This document shows positions 17,524 to 25,878 of a stretch of DNA of 45,935 bases, piece by piece. Position 1 is the first letter of the stretch. Every line of letters begins with the position of its first letter. The notes under the pieces were generated by a model. The model was not told the DNA's origin. It saw only the letters and a program-made list of their open reading frames with translations, and made no database searches. The translations under genes and the position numbers were made by a program. The stretch comes from a virus, in the IMG/VR virus record IMGVR_UViG_3300050821_005846, positions 1-45,935 of that record; one strand, written 5' to 3'.

Positions 17524-18170
17524 CAAATTATAATCCAAACATTGACCCTGCCAATAACGGTACTTTAGTCGGTACGATAGAATTCGCATACCAACAAATG
17601 ATTAAAAACACTGATGGGATGCTTCCTGCCACTGTTATTAGTTATGACCGAACCACTAACCGGGTCATGGTTCAATTATTGATTACATTGGTTACTACTG
17701 ATGGAACGCAAGTGCCTAGGCCAACAGTTGCAAGCTTGCCTGTTTTAGTTTTGGGCGGAGGTGGGTTTACCTTGTCATTTCCACTCAATGAAGGTGATTT
17801 AGGATGGGTCATGGCTAATGACCGTGATATCAGTTTATTTTTACAGACGTATGCACAAGCACAACCAAACACCGGTCGAGTTAAGAATTTCAGCGATGGA
17901 TTATTTATTCCTGACATTATGAAAACTTACAATGTAACTGAAGCAAATAATGGATATGTCACATTAGCAAATAAAAATGGTTTGGCGTCAATATCAATCG
18001 GTGTAAATCCAACAAGCATGTTAAATGAAGTCAACATCAAAGCAGATGTTATAAATTTAATACCTAACGCCACGCTTGGTTTTGTAAATATTTATGGACA
18101 ATTAGCTGTAACCGGGCCAATTGGTGCAACTATTCCTCCCGTTCCTCCTGTTCCTTTTCCTCCGGGGTAA
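17520..18170 (+). CDS. Baseplate spike (gpV / Gp138-like)
   Basis: The protein has the N-terminal OB-like domain of membrane-piercing spikes: GMLPATVISYDRTTNRVMVQ is followed by FTLSFPLNEGDLGWVMANDR. The C-terminus is a beta-helix-like part with hydrophobic repeats. It ends in PPVPPVPFPPG, a proline-rich tip where related spikes bind a PAAR-type or metal-bound apex. It acts at the centre of the baseplate and enters the outer membrane first. Confidence 0.85.
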   Translation: MTNYNPNIDPANNGTLVGTIEFAYQQMIKNTDGMLPATVISYDRTTNRVMVQLLITLVTTDGTQVPRPTVASLPVLVLGGGGFTLSFPLNEGDLGWVMANDRDISLFLQTYAQAQPNTGRVKNFSDGLFIPDIMKTYNVTEANNGYVTLANKNGLASISIGVNPTSMLNEVNIKADVINLIPNATLGFVNIYGQLAVTGPIGATIPPVPPVPFPPG

Positions 18171-18173
18171 TTT

Positions 18174-18563
18174 ATGCCAACTTTAACACTTGCTGCAAAT
18201 GTAAACGGCACAATATCAGGTGTCGCATACAATGATTTATATCTTGATTCGATGGGTAATATTGCCGTTAGCCGTGATCAGCAAGCATTGCTGGAAGAAT
18301 GTTCACAAGCAACTAAAACACAATTGGGTGAAATGGTATTAAATACTGATATCGGTATCCCTTATGCCAACACTTTGTGGCTTGGTGTACCAAATGAGCA
18401 ACAGTTTATATCAGCTATTACAAATGCCCTGCTATCTGTTCAAGGAGTTCTGGAAGTAGTATCCTTGATTACATCTCAAGGTGGAACTTTGGCTGCTGAT
18501 AATTACAATTTTAACGCTGTAATTCGGACTATTTACGGTACAGGAGTATTGAACGGTGGCTGA
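18174..18563 (+). CDS. Baseplate wedge protein, gp25/gpW-like
   Basis: The 129-residue product has the gp25-like core LYLDSMGNIAVSRDQQALLE, then TQLGEMVLNTDIGIPYANTL and a C-terminal VLEVVSLITSQGG. gp25-family proteins link the sheath to the baseplate wedge. The stop overlaps the GTG start of the baseplate J-like gene by 8 bases. Confidence 0.85.
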   Translation: MPTLTLAANVNGTISGVAYNDLYLDSMGNIAVSRDQQALLEECSQATKTQLGEMVLNTDIGIPYANTLWLGVPNEQQFISAITNALLSVQGVLEVVSLITSQGGTLAADNYNFNAVIRTIYGTGVLNGG

Positions 18564-20337
18564 TGCAATTTACACATATACAAACTCCACAGGCGTTATC
18601 ACCACTGCTGATGCTGCTACGATTCAAAACGTAGTTGTAACCGAATATCAAACAGTATTTGGAACTGATTTAGTAGCTCCAGATGTTGATAATCTGCAAG
18701 GTTCATCAACACCTCAAGGCATATTAATCAATGCCGAGGCTCAATCACGCATCGCTTTAGCAGATAATAATGCGGCTATCGCTAATCAAATAAACCCCAA
18801 TGTTTCAGGCGGTATTTTTCTTGATGCTTTGTTGGCTTTGACTGGTGCTGCACGCAATCCAGCTACACAAACTACGGTTTATGCATCATTAACCGGCACA
18901 GCTAATACGGTTATCCCAGCTGGGTCTTTAGCATCTGAAACTGCATCTGGTAATGCATATCAATATTATTTGGTGTCGGCGACAACTTTGGATAGTGATG
19001 GTAACGCTACGGATGTTCAATTTAATTCTGTGTTGTATGGTGCTATTCCATGTAATGAAAATACTCTAACTACGATTATCAGCAATATTATTGGATGGGA
19101 TTCTGTTGGGGATAATACAGCTCCAGATCCCATCGGCCAAGTAGTCCAATCTGATGCAAGCGCACGTAATGATCGTTTGGTTGAATTGGGTATTCAGGGT
19201 AATTCGTTAGCAGGTGCAATCATTGGGGCTGTTAATCTTGTTTTAGGAACATTAGGAAGCATTAGATTTTTAGAAAACTTCTTCTCAACAAGCCAAACCA
19301 TTGACGGTGTCTTAATGGTTGCTCATTCCATTTATATTTCAGTGTTCACTCCGAATTCAACTTATACTGGAGATATTGCACAATTCAGTCGTTTATCATT
19401 GTTGGGTACAAATTCCACGGCAACCGTGACATTTACAGGCACAAATACTACAGTAATTCCTGCTGGATTTTTAGTCTACGAAACGACATCAGGATATAAT
19501 AATCAATTTTATACGAATACTTCTGCAACCATTCCAAGTGGACTGACTATTGATGTTCCTGTTACGGCTGTTAGTACAGGAGTAGTGAGCGCTCCAATTG
19601 GTTCCATCACCTGTATTGTGACTCCATTATCAGGCGTTTCATCAGTAACTAATGCTGCCGCAGCAACTAATGGAACACAATCATTAATTGCATATCAAAT
19701 CGTATCTAAAAAGAGTGCAGGTGCAGCATATAATAATGCATCGGCATTTACACAGGTAGGTACATTAAATTCAACGACAACAATTTCAGGGTTAACTACT
19801 TCGGTTATGTCTGTTGGAATGTCTGTTTCAGGACTTAATATTCCAACAGGAGCTGTGATTTTATCCATTACAAATTCAACGACTATCGTTATATCTATTG
19901 CAGCAACAGCAACAGGCAGTTATTTATTGAAGTTTGGGTTAGGTGTTCCGCAGCAAGCCATGGTTATTGTGCCTTATAGTAATCAACAAATGATAGTATT
20001 GTTTGATACCGCCAATCCAATACGGATATTAGTATCACTAACTGTAACAGTCGTAACACCACTTTCAGATCCGACAACTGCAATTAGAGGCGCAATAACT
20101 ACTTATGCAGATGGTGGGATAACCGGAATTCCAGGTCTTGTTGTTGGACAAGCAGTATCAGCATTTGAATTGGCGGGTGCTGTTACAAGTCAATTTCCCG
20201 GTGTTTTTGTGCATAGTTGTTTAATATCAATATCCCCGACATCCCCAACATCTAGCGTTGAAATACCTATATCCATTTATCAAATAGCAACTATTGCAGC
20301 CACGACTGATTCAGATATTTCGGTGACTTTTGTATGA
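18556..20337 (+). CDS. Baseplate J-like wedge protein, with an inserted domain
   Basis: The 593-residue protein matches the baseplate J / gp47 type. It has an N-terminal TTADAATIQNVVVTEYQTVF, then VSGGIFLDALLALTGAARNP and paired VIPAGSLASETASGNAYQYY and VIPAGFLVYETTSGYNNQFY beta units, and ends in the helical ITTYADGGITGIPGLVVGQA part. Residues about 396-463 hold a module with SVGMSVSGLNIPTGAVI that resembles the one in the sheath protein and interrupts the usual sequence. The start is GTG 18556, overlapping the gp25-like stop. Confidence 0.88.
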   Translation: MADAIYTYTNSTGVITTADAATIQNVVVTEYQTVFGTDLVAPDVDNLQGSSTPQGILINAEAQSRIALADNNAAIANQINPNVSGGIFLDALLALTGAARNPATQTTVYASLTGTANTVIPAGSLASETASGNAYQYYLVSATTLDSDGNATDVQFNSVLYGAIPCNENTLTTIISNIIGWDSVGDNTAPDPIGQVVQSDASARNDRLVELGIQGNSLAGAIIGAVNLVLGTLGSIRFLENFFSTSQTIDGVLMVAHSIYISVFTPNSTYTGDIAQFSRLSLLGTNSTATVTFTGTNTTVIPAGFLVYETTSGYNNQFYTNTSATIPSGLTIDVPVTAVSTGVVSAPIGSITCIVTPLSGVSSVTNAAAATNGTQSLIAYQIVSKKSAGAAYNNASAFTQVGTLNSTTTISGLTTSVMSVGMSVSGLNIPTGAVILSITNSTTIVISIAATATGSYLLKFGLGVPQQAMVIVPYSNQQMIVLFDTANPIRILVSLTVTVVTPLSDPTTAIRGAITTYADGGITGIPGLVVGQAVSAFELAGAVTSQFPGVFVHSCLISISPTSPTSSVEIPISIYQIATIAATTDSDISVTFV

Positions 20338-21137
20338 ATGTTCAAGGGTTTGATTTTACTGTTGACGTATTGCAGTCCATTTTATGGCAATATAACCACG
20401 CTACAAATTTATTATCATTAGTTGATAATAAGCAGACATGGTTAAACGAAAATCAAACTAATTTTTGGTTTAATGAAAATGCATCTAGTGATACTACAGG
20501 AAATGGCTGGTATCAAAATGTATTTAATTTGCTTACAGCAAACACATTCGGGCTAGCAGTGTGGTCAATTTTATTGGATATACCTCTATTTGTTACGACT
20601 CCTCAAATACCAAATAGCCAAATATGGGGATTTAATGCTTACACTGATGATACCGATACAGCATTAATCAATAATTATTTTAACTTTGGCAATACATCAG
20701 AAACAGTCAGTAACTTTTCTAACTTAAATACTACGATCACATTAAGCAACGAAGAACAAAGATTTTTATTAAGATTGCGTTATTATCAACTGGTGACTCG
20801 TGGGCAGATTTTATCGCCACAAGCTTTAGAATCCGAATCAAATACCAATCCAACTCCATACGATATAAATTCATTTTTGAATTATTTATGTGAAACATCT
20901 GATATTGATTATCCGGGTGAAATTTACATTCTTGATAATTTAGATATGACAATAACCTATGTTTTTACCAGCGCAAGTTTTTCAGTCGCATTATTACAAG
21001 CTATTATCAATCTTGATTTATTTCCAAGACCTGCCGGAGTATTATTAAATACAGCGGTTGTGATAGGTGGTAATTTCTTATTTTTGAACGAAAATGTATT
21101 CACATTATTAAACGGTAATCCATTGGCTGTGCTTTAA
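20334..21137 (+). CDS. Baseplate/fibre-adaptor protein, DUF2612 family
   Basis: The 267-residue product has DUF2612 features: WNYA-like start with SILWQYNHATNLLSLVDNKQ, GLAVWSILLDIPLF, and a C-terminal LFPRPAGVLLN followed by NFLFLNENVFTLLNGNPLAV. These proteins correspond to gpI of P2 and attach tail fibres to the wedge. It overlaps the J-like gene by 4 bases, and the first fibre gene follows after 9. Confidence 0.82.
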   Translation: MNVQGFDFTVDVLQSILWQYNHATNLLSLVDNKQTWLNENQTNFWFNENASSDTTGNGWYQNVFNLLTANTFGLAVWSILLDIPLFVTTPQIPNSQIWGFNAYTDDTDTALINNYFNFGNTSETVSNFSNLNTTITLSNEEQRFLLRLRYYQLVTRGQILSPQALESESNTNPTPYDINSFLNYLCETSDIDYPGEIYILDNLDMTITYVFTSASFSVALLQAIINLDLFPRPAGVLLNTAVVIGGNFLFLNENVFTLLNGNPLAVL

Positions 21138-21146
21138 GGATAAACA

Positions 21147-23138
21147 ATGTCAGATACTATTTTAACAGTTTTTACCTCCAATCCTGCATCGAGTATGCAG
21201 ATTACCGACTTATTATATTTAGGTCGTTACCCATACGATTCAACAGATGATTTTGCTATCACGTGGCAAAATATGATGGCGAGCATTACCGAATTAGGAA
21301 CAATATCTGCTGGTATATGGAATGGTGATTTCATATTGCCAGAGTTTGGCGGTACAGGCGTTGATAATGGTTCAAACACATTAACTCTAGCAGGTAATTT
21401 AACAACATCCGGTGGCTTTGCATCTACATTTACTATGACAGGTGCGACAAATGTAACTTTTCCGACTAGCGGCACATTGTCTACTACTGAAGGAACGGTT
21501 ACAAGTGTATCTGGAACATCTGGATTCATAACCTCAACCGGTGGAAATACGCCAGTTATTGATATTGATGCAACGTATGTTGGACAAACTTCACTAACCA
21601 CCTTGGGTACGATTAGTACAGGTTTATGGCAAGGAACATTGATTGGTTCTACGTATGGCGGTACTGGAGTAGATAACGGATCCAACACTTTAACACTTGC
21701 TGGAAATCTATCGACGTCAGGTGCTTTTGCTTCTACATTTACAATGACTGCTGCAACGAGTGTGACATTTCCAACTAGCGGAACATTAGCCACAGTAGCA
21801 GGTACTGTATCGTCCATCACTGGTACCTCAAACGAAATCACGGCCAGCGCGTCCACTGGTGCGGTAACGCTATCCATACCTAACAATCCTGTATTGCCCG
21901 GCACTGGTGGTGTGCAAGTGCCAAGTGGAACCACTGCACAGCGCGCTGGGTCTGCCGGTACGATTCGACTAAATACACAAACTTCACTGTTTGAATCTAC
22001 AGTCGACGGGTCAACGTGGGCTACGATAGAAACTAGCGCAGTCGGAGTCACTTCTGTAGCCGGAACCGCTAACGAAATTTTAGTCAATGGGACGACGGGA
22101 AGTGGACAAACTGGCGCGCTTACGCTTACTTTGCCTCAAGCTATTGGTACTTCGAACACACCAATATTTGCTGGATTAAATGATACGAATAATTTGCCAA
22201 TATTATCTTTTACTACAGCTGCATCAGCTACAGATTATTTTAATATAGTAAATGGAATTGCAAACAAATCATCTATATCAGTTGTGAGTTCAAATACAAA
22301 TGCCAGCTTTTCGTTAATAGCAAAAGGTACAGGTGGTGTTGTAATTGGATCTTTGGGTGCAACAACAACACCATTAGCATTGCAAGTAGGTTCAAATGAC
22401 ATTGGATTTTCTGTACCTACATTAACAACTAACCGAGTGTATACATTCCCGGATATAAGTGGAACTATTGTACTCAACTCAACGGGAATAAAAGCACCAA
22501 CAATACAAAAATTTACCTCTGGATCGGGAACCTATACAACGCCTGCTGGTGTTTTATATATTAATACCAAGATGGTTGGTGCTGGTGGGGGTGGCTCAGG
22601 AGGAGGAACATCTGGGCAAGGAACAGGTGGAACTGGCGGAAATACAACATTCGGAACAAGTTTATTAGTTGCGAATGGTGCATCTGGAGGGGTTGGAGGA
22701 GGAGCAGGCGGGGTGGGTGGAACAGCTTCACTTGGTTCCGGTCCAATTGGCACTGCAATCCAAGGAGCAACAGGACAAGGAGCAGGTGTTCAAGGAGTCG
22801 TAAGCACATATGAAGGGGCTGGAGCAGCCGGCGCTAGCTCTCCTTTTGGTGGTGCCGGAAGTGGCACGAATCAGGGTGGAAGCGGAAATGCAGGTGGGGC
22901 TGCTATTGCAAATAGTGGATCCGGCGGCGGTGGTTCCTCGGTAACCAATTCAGCAAATAATGCTTCTGGAGCAGGAGGAGGCGCAGGTGGATATATCGAT
23001 GCATTAATATCCAGCCCACTATCCACTTACTCATATGCAGTAGGTGCAGGCGGAACAGCGGGTACAGCTGGTGCTTCTGGTTCAGCAGGAGGCGCAGGCG
23101 GCTCAGGATATATTATCATCACGGAATATTATCAGTGA
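21147..23138 (+). CDS. Tail fibre with two repeats and a glycine-rich tip
   Basis: The 663-residue fibre has three parts. Residues about 50-245 hold two copies of a roughly 100-residue repeat, each with GGTGVDNGSNTLTLAGNL and FPTSGTL. A second module follows with PGTGGVQVPSGTTAQRAGSA and WATIETS. Residues about 475-655 are extremely Gly-rich (GAGGGGSGGGTSGQGTGGTG onward) and end in GGSGYIIITEYYQ. Gly-rich ends of this type pack as polyglycine II sheets in S16-like adhesins and carry receptor-binding loops (established for that family; inferred here). The second fibre at 25875 shares both modules in a different order. Confidence 0.88.
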   Translation: MSDTILTVFTSNPASSMQITDLLYLGRYPYDSTDDFAITWQNMMASITELGTISAGIWNGDFILPEFGGTGVDNGSNTLTLAGNLTTSGGFASTFTMTGATNVTFPTSGTLSTTEGTVTSVSGTSGFITSTGGNTPVIDIDATYVGQTSLTTLGTISTGLWQGTLIGSTYGGTGVDNGSNTLTLAGNLSTSGAFASTFTMTAATSVTFPTSGTLATVAGTVSSITGTSNEITASASTGAVTLSIPNNPVLPGTGGVQVPSGTTAQRAGSAGTIRLNTQTSLFESTVDGSTWATIETSAVGVTSVAGTANEILVNGTTGSGQTGALTLTLPQAIGTSNTPIFAGLNDTNNLPILSFTTAASATDYFNIVNGIANKSSISVVSSNTNASFSLIAKGTGGVVIGSLGATTTPLALQVGSNDIGFSVPTLTTNRVYTFPDISGTIVLNSTGIKAPTIQKFTSGSGTYTTPAGVLYINTKMVGAGGGGSGGGTSGQGTGGTGGNTTFGTSLLVANGASGGVGGGAGGVGGTASLGSGPIGTAIQGATGQGAGVQGVVSTYEGAGAAGASSPFGGAGSGTNQGGSGNAGGAAIANSGSGGGGSSVTNSANNASGAGGGAGGYIDALISSPLSTYSYAVGAGGTAGTAGASGSAGGAGGSGYIIITEYYQ

Positions 23139-23169
23139 CATACTCATACCAATATTAAGGATATAATTT

Positions 23170-24021
23170 ATGACAGTGCCAATATATTACACCTATCCGT
23201 TTGCAATTGATGGCGATAGGGATAGCATCAATCCACAAAATAGCAATCCTAATTTAATATCCTATCAAAATGGATGGGTTGCATCTTATCAAGCTAATTT
23301 AGCCGATCCAGATTCAGGTGCACAACCTATCAATCGTCAGCAAACGAATCAAATGTTTTATGATGCAACATTAAATATTCAACAATATCAGCAACAAGGT
23401 ACTCCAAATTGGTATTCCGCTGATGCTAATTCAGCTTCAATTCCATATCCATTATATGCTCGTGTTTTATACACTGATAATAATGTATATGAATCACAAA
23501 CAGGTGCGAATACAGCCACACCGGGAGTAGATAGTTCATGGCTTCGTGTCAGTGGTTCGACAGTTATGCCTGGTACGATTATTGATTGGGCTGGAAGTAC
23601 TGTACCTGCTGGATATTTGAATTGCGATGGTTCACAAGTCAGTCAGACTACTTATTCAGCATTGTTTGCGGCCATTGGTACCACATGGAATATTGGTTCG
23701 CCAAGTTCTGGTAATTTCTTTTTGCCAGATTTACGTAGTTATGTTACCGCTGGTTCTGGAGTTACATTAGCACCATTAGCTGATGGAAATGTGGGGACAA
23801 GAGGCGGTTTGGCTACTACAACCGAATTGGTAAGTCATACTCATACCGCAACTATTAAAGGACAAAATACGGCTGGAAGCGGAGATGGTGGAGGGTTATA
23901 TACAACTAATACATCTTCTCCTTCATTAACGGGTACAGTAGTCATCTCATCTCAAGGAACTGGATCTTCAGCTACGATTGTTCAGCCAACAGCTGTAGTC
24001 ATGAAATTGATTAAATTCTAA
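23170..24021 (+). CDS. Tail fibre with phage tail-collar domain
   Basis: The C-terminal half is a phage tail collar domain: MPGTIIDWAGSTVPAGYLNC, then DGSQVSQTTYSALFAAIGTT, NFFLPDLR and a late HTHTATIKG with its His pair. Such domains form trimeric knobs at fibre tips. The N-terminal 130 residues are Tyr/Asn/Gln-rich and probably attach to the baseplate or to another fibre. AAGGATATA precedes the start. Confidence 0.87.
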   Translation: MTVPIYYTYPFAIDGDRDSINPQNSNPNLISYQNGWVASYQANLADPDSGAQPINRQQTNQMFYDATLNIQQYQQQGTPNWYSADANSASIPYPLYARVLYTDNNVYESQTGANTATPGVDSSWLRVSGSTVMPGTIIDWAGSTVPAGYLNCDGSQVSQTTYSALFAAIGTTWNIGSPSSGNFFLPDLRSYVTAGSGVTLAPLADGNVGTRGGLATTTELVSHTHTATIKGQNTAGSGDGGGLYTTNTSSPSLTGTVVISSQGTGSSATIVQPTAVVMKLIKF

Positions 24022-24028
24022 GGACAAC

Positions 24029-25264
24029 ATGAACATAGTTTTAAGAAAAGTTGATGAACTAATCAGATATGAAAAAAATGCACGAGTGCATTCTTTAGCG
24101 CAAATTCATCAAATTGCAGAATCAATCAAAAACTTTGGATTTAACGATCCAATTGAAATCGGTAAAGATAATATTCTAATCAGTGGTCATGCACGATTGG
24201 AAGCTGCCAATAAATTAGGCATGAAAGAAGTCCCAACGATTACGCACGATCACATGACCAAAACACAGCGGAAAGGTTATGTGTTGGCTGCGAATCGCAT
24301 TGCAATGTCATCGACTTGGGATAATGAGTTATTAAAACTTGAATTTGAAGAATTACAGGATGATGACTTTGATTTGACTTTAACTGGATTTGAACAGGAT
24401 GAGATTGATTTATTGCTTAATCCTGAAGAGTTGAATGATGGATTGGTTGATGCAGATGAATGTGGGGAGATTGATGAAGAGAATGTTGTTAGTAAATTAG
24501 GTGATGTTTGGATTTTAGGAAATCACCGTTTGATGTGCGGTGATTCAACAATGGTTGATAATGTTGACAAGGTTATGTCCGGTCAATCACCTAACATGAT
24601 GATCACCGATCCTCCATATGGTGTGAAATTAGATATGTCATGGAGGGACAAAGCCAAACCTGACGGAACTAAAAATAATAAAAATATTGTTTTGAACGAT
24701 GATATTGCAGATTGGTATGATACTTATGTTTTATTTAAAGGAAACATAGCTTACGTTTGGCATGCACCATCATTTACAGACGTTGTCATGGATGGATTAA
24801 GACGATCAGGATTTGATGTAAAACAACAAATAATATGGAATAAATCAGCACTGGTAATGGGTCGATCAAATTATCATTGGAAACATGAACCATGCTGGTA
24901 TGCGGTTAGAAAAGGAGCGACTTCCAACTGGAAATCAGATAGAAAGCAAACAACCGTTTGGGATATATCAGCACCGAATGCAAGCAGTGGTTCAAAATCA
25001 AATGATGATAAAACTATTCATCCAACACAAAAACCTATTGAAGTTTATACTCGATCGATTGATCATCATACAAATCCAGGTGAATATATTTATGATCCAT
25101 TCGGAGGATCGGGAACTTTAGTGATCGCGTGTGAAAAAACAGGTCGCCGAGCATTATCAATCGAGCTTCATCCAAAATATGTGGATGTCATCGTAAGACG
25201 CTGGCAAAAATTCACAGGTAAAAAAGCAATTCACGAAGAAACAGGAGTAGAATTCAATGGCTAA
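24029..25264 (+). CDS. ParB-like domain fused to DNA methyltransferase
   Basis: Residues 1-90 are a ParB/sulfiredoxin-like domain (NARVHSLAQIHQIAESIKNF, ILISGHARLEAANKLG). Residues about 155-405 are a beta-class DNA methyltransferase, with DPPY at 194-197, the target-recognition region between, HPTQKP near 330 and the AdoMet-binding DPFGGSGT near 355. It probably makes N6-methyladenine, protecting phage DNA from host restriction or marking it for packaging. No restriction partner is nearby. It lies directly before the small terminase gene and overlaps it by 8 bases, an arrangement seen in many phages. Confidence 0.93.
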   Translation: MNIVLRKVDELIRYEKNARVHSLAQIHQIAESIKNFGFNDPIEIGKDNILISGHARLEAANKLGMKEVPTITHDHMTKTQRKGYVLAANRIAMSSTWDNELLKLEFEELQDDDFDLTLTGFEQDEIDLLLNPEELNDGLVDADECGEIDEENVVSKLGDVWILGNHRLMCGDSTMVDNVDKVMSGQSPNMMITDPPYGVKLDMSWRDKAKPDGTKNNKNIVLNDDIADWYDTYVLFKGNIAYVWHAPSFTDVVMDGLRRSGFDVKQQIIWNKSALVMGRSNYHWKHEPCWYAVRKGATSNWKSDRKQTTVWDISAPNASSGSKSNDDKTIHPTQKPIEVYTRSIDHHTNPGEYIYDPFGGSGTLVIACEKTGRRALSIELHPKYVDVIVRRWQKFTGKKAIHEETGVEFNG

Positions 25265-25700
25265 TTCAGCTGAATATGAAAAAAAACATCCATCCAAACG
25301 ATATGGCAGAGAACGCACATTCGAAATAACAGACGAAGTATTAAAAACCGTAGAAGTGCTGGGCGGTCGTGGTTTAACAGTAAAACAAATTTGCGATTAT
25401 TTTGGTACCAATGATTGCACATGGTATCAACGTTGCTCTGAATTCCCAGAATTGAAAGTAGCATTTAAAATGGGAAAATCGAAGCAAATTGCACATGTCT
25501 CTGGTAAACTGATTGAACAAATCAATGACGGAAGCACACAAGCCACAATATTCTATTTAAAAACTCAAGCTGGCTGGAAAGAAGAAGCTGAGGAAGAAGC
25601 ACAGGAACAAGGAAAGCCCAGTGTGACGTTTAATGTTAACGATCCCATCGAGGCTGTTAAGATATATCAACAATTCGTGCGAGGAACAAGCCGTGAGTGA
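25257..25700 (+). CDS. Probable terminase small subunit
   Basis: The 147-residue protein has a helix-turn-helix LTVKQICDYFGTNDCTWYQR followed by SEFPELKVAFKMGKSKQIAH, an oligomerisation helix with LIEQINDGSTQATIFYLKTQ, and AGWKEEAEEE. The order homeodomain-like HTH, 'fields of Ala/Lys helix', 'ATIFYLK.....W' is that of small terminases, which bind the packaging site and stimulate the large subunit. It lies 25 kb (about 21 kb the other way round the circle) from the large subunit. Alternative: a DNA-binding regulator acting with the methyltransferase. Confidence 0.75.
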   Translation: MANSAEYEKKHPSKRYGRERTFEITDEVLKTVEVLGGRGLTVKQICDYFGTNDCTWYQRCSEFPELKVAFKMGKSKQIAHVSGKLIEQINDGSTQATIFYLKTQAGWKEEAEEEAQEQGKPSVTFNVNDPIEAVKIYQQFVRGTSRE

Positions 25701-25878
25701 TTATGTCACCGCCTCAAATGGCGTCCAATTAGAATTAAATGCTCTTGCTAAAACATTAACCTATTCTGGCGGTTTAGTTACCACGCAAACTGTAGTTTTT
25801 TCCGGAAAAACTTATGTGCAAACCTATACCAATAATGGCACGCAAATAACAGGCGTTAGCCAGTGGGTGGTGCAATGA
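25693..25878 (+). CDS. Small fibre-region protein (61 aa)
   Basis: The frame starts with GTG 25693 overlapping the small-terminase TGA, and ends in an ATGA overlap with the second fibre gene. The product (DYVTASNGVQLELNALAKTL, TQTVVFSGKTYVQTY) is beta-rich and resembles fragments of fibre attachment domains. No family was recognised. It may be a short chaperone or connector for the fibre encoded next. Confidence 0.65.
   Translation: MSDYVTASNGVQLELNALAKTLTYSGGLVTTQTVVFSGKTYVQTYTNNGTQITGVSQWVVQ

Noticed and set aside
21227-22087. 286-codon open frame on the minus strand under the first fibre
   Set aside because: It mirrors the repetitive Gly/Thr/Ser-rich fibre codons, has no ribosome site and is Val/Pro-rich in the way shadows of such repeats are.
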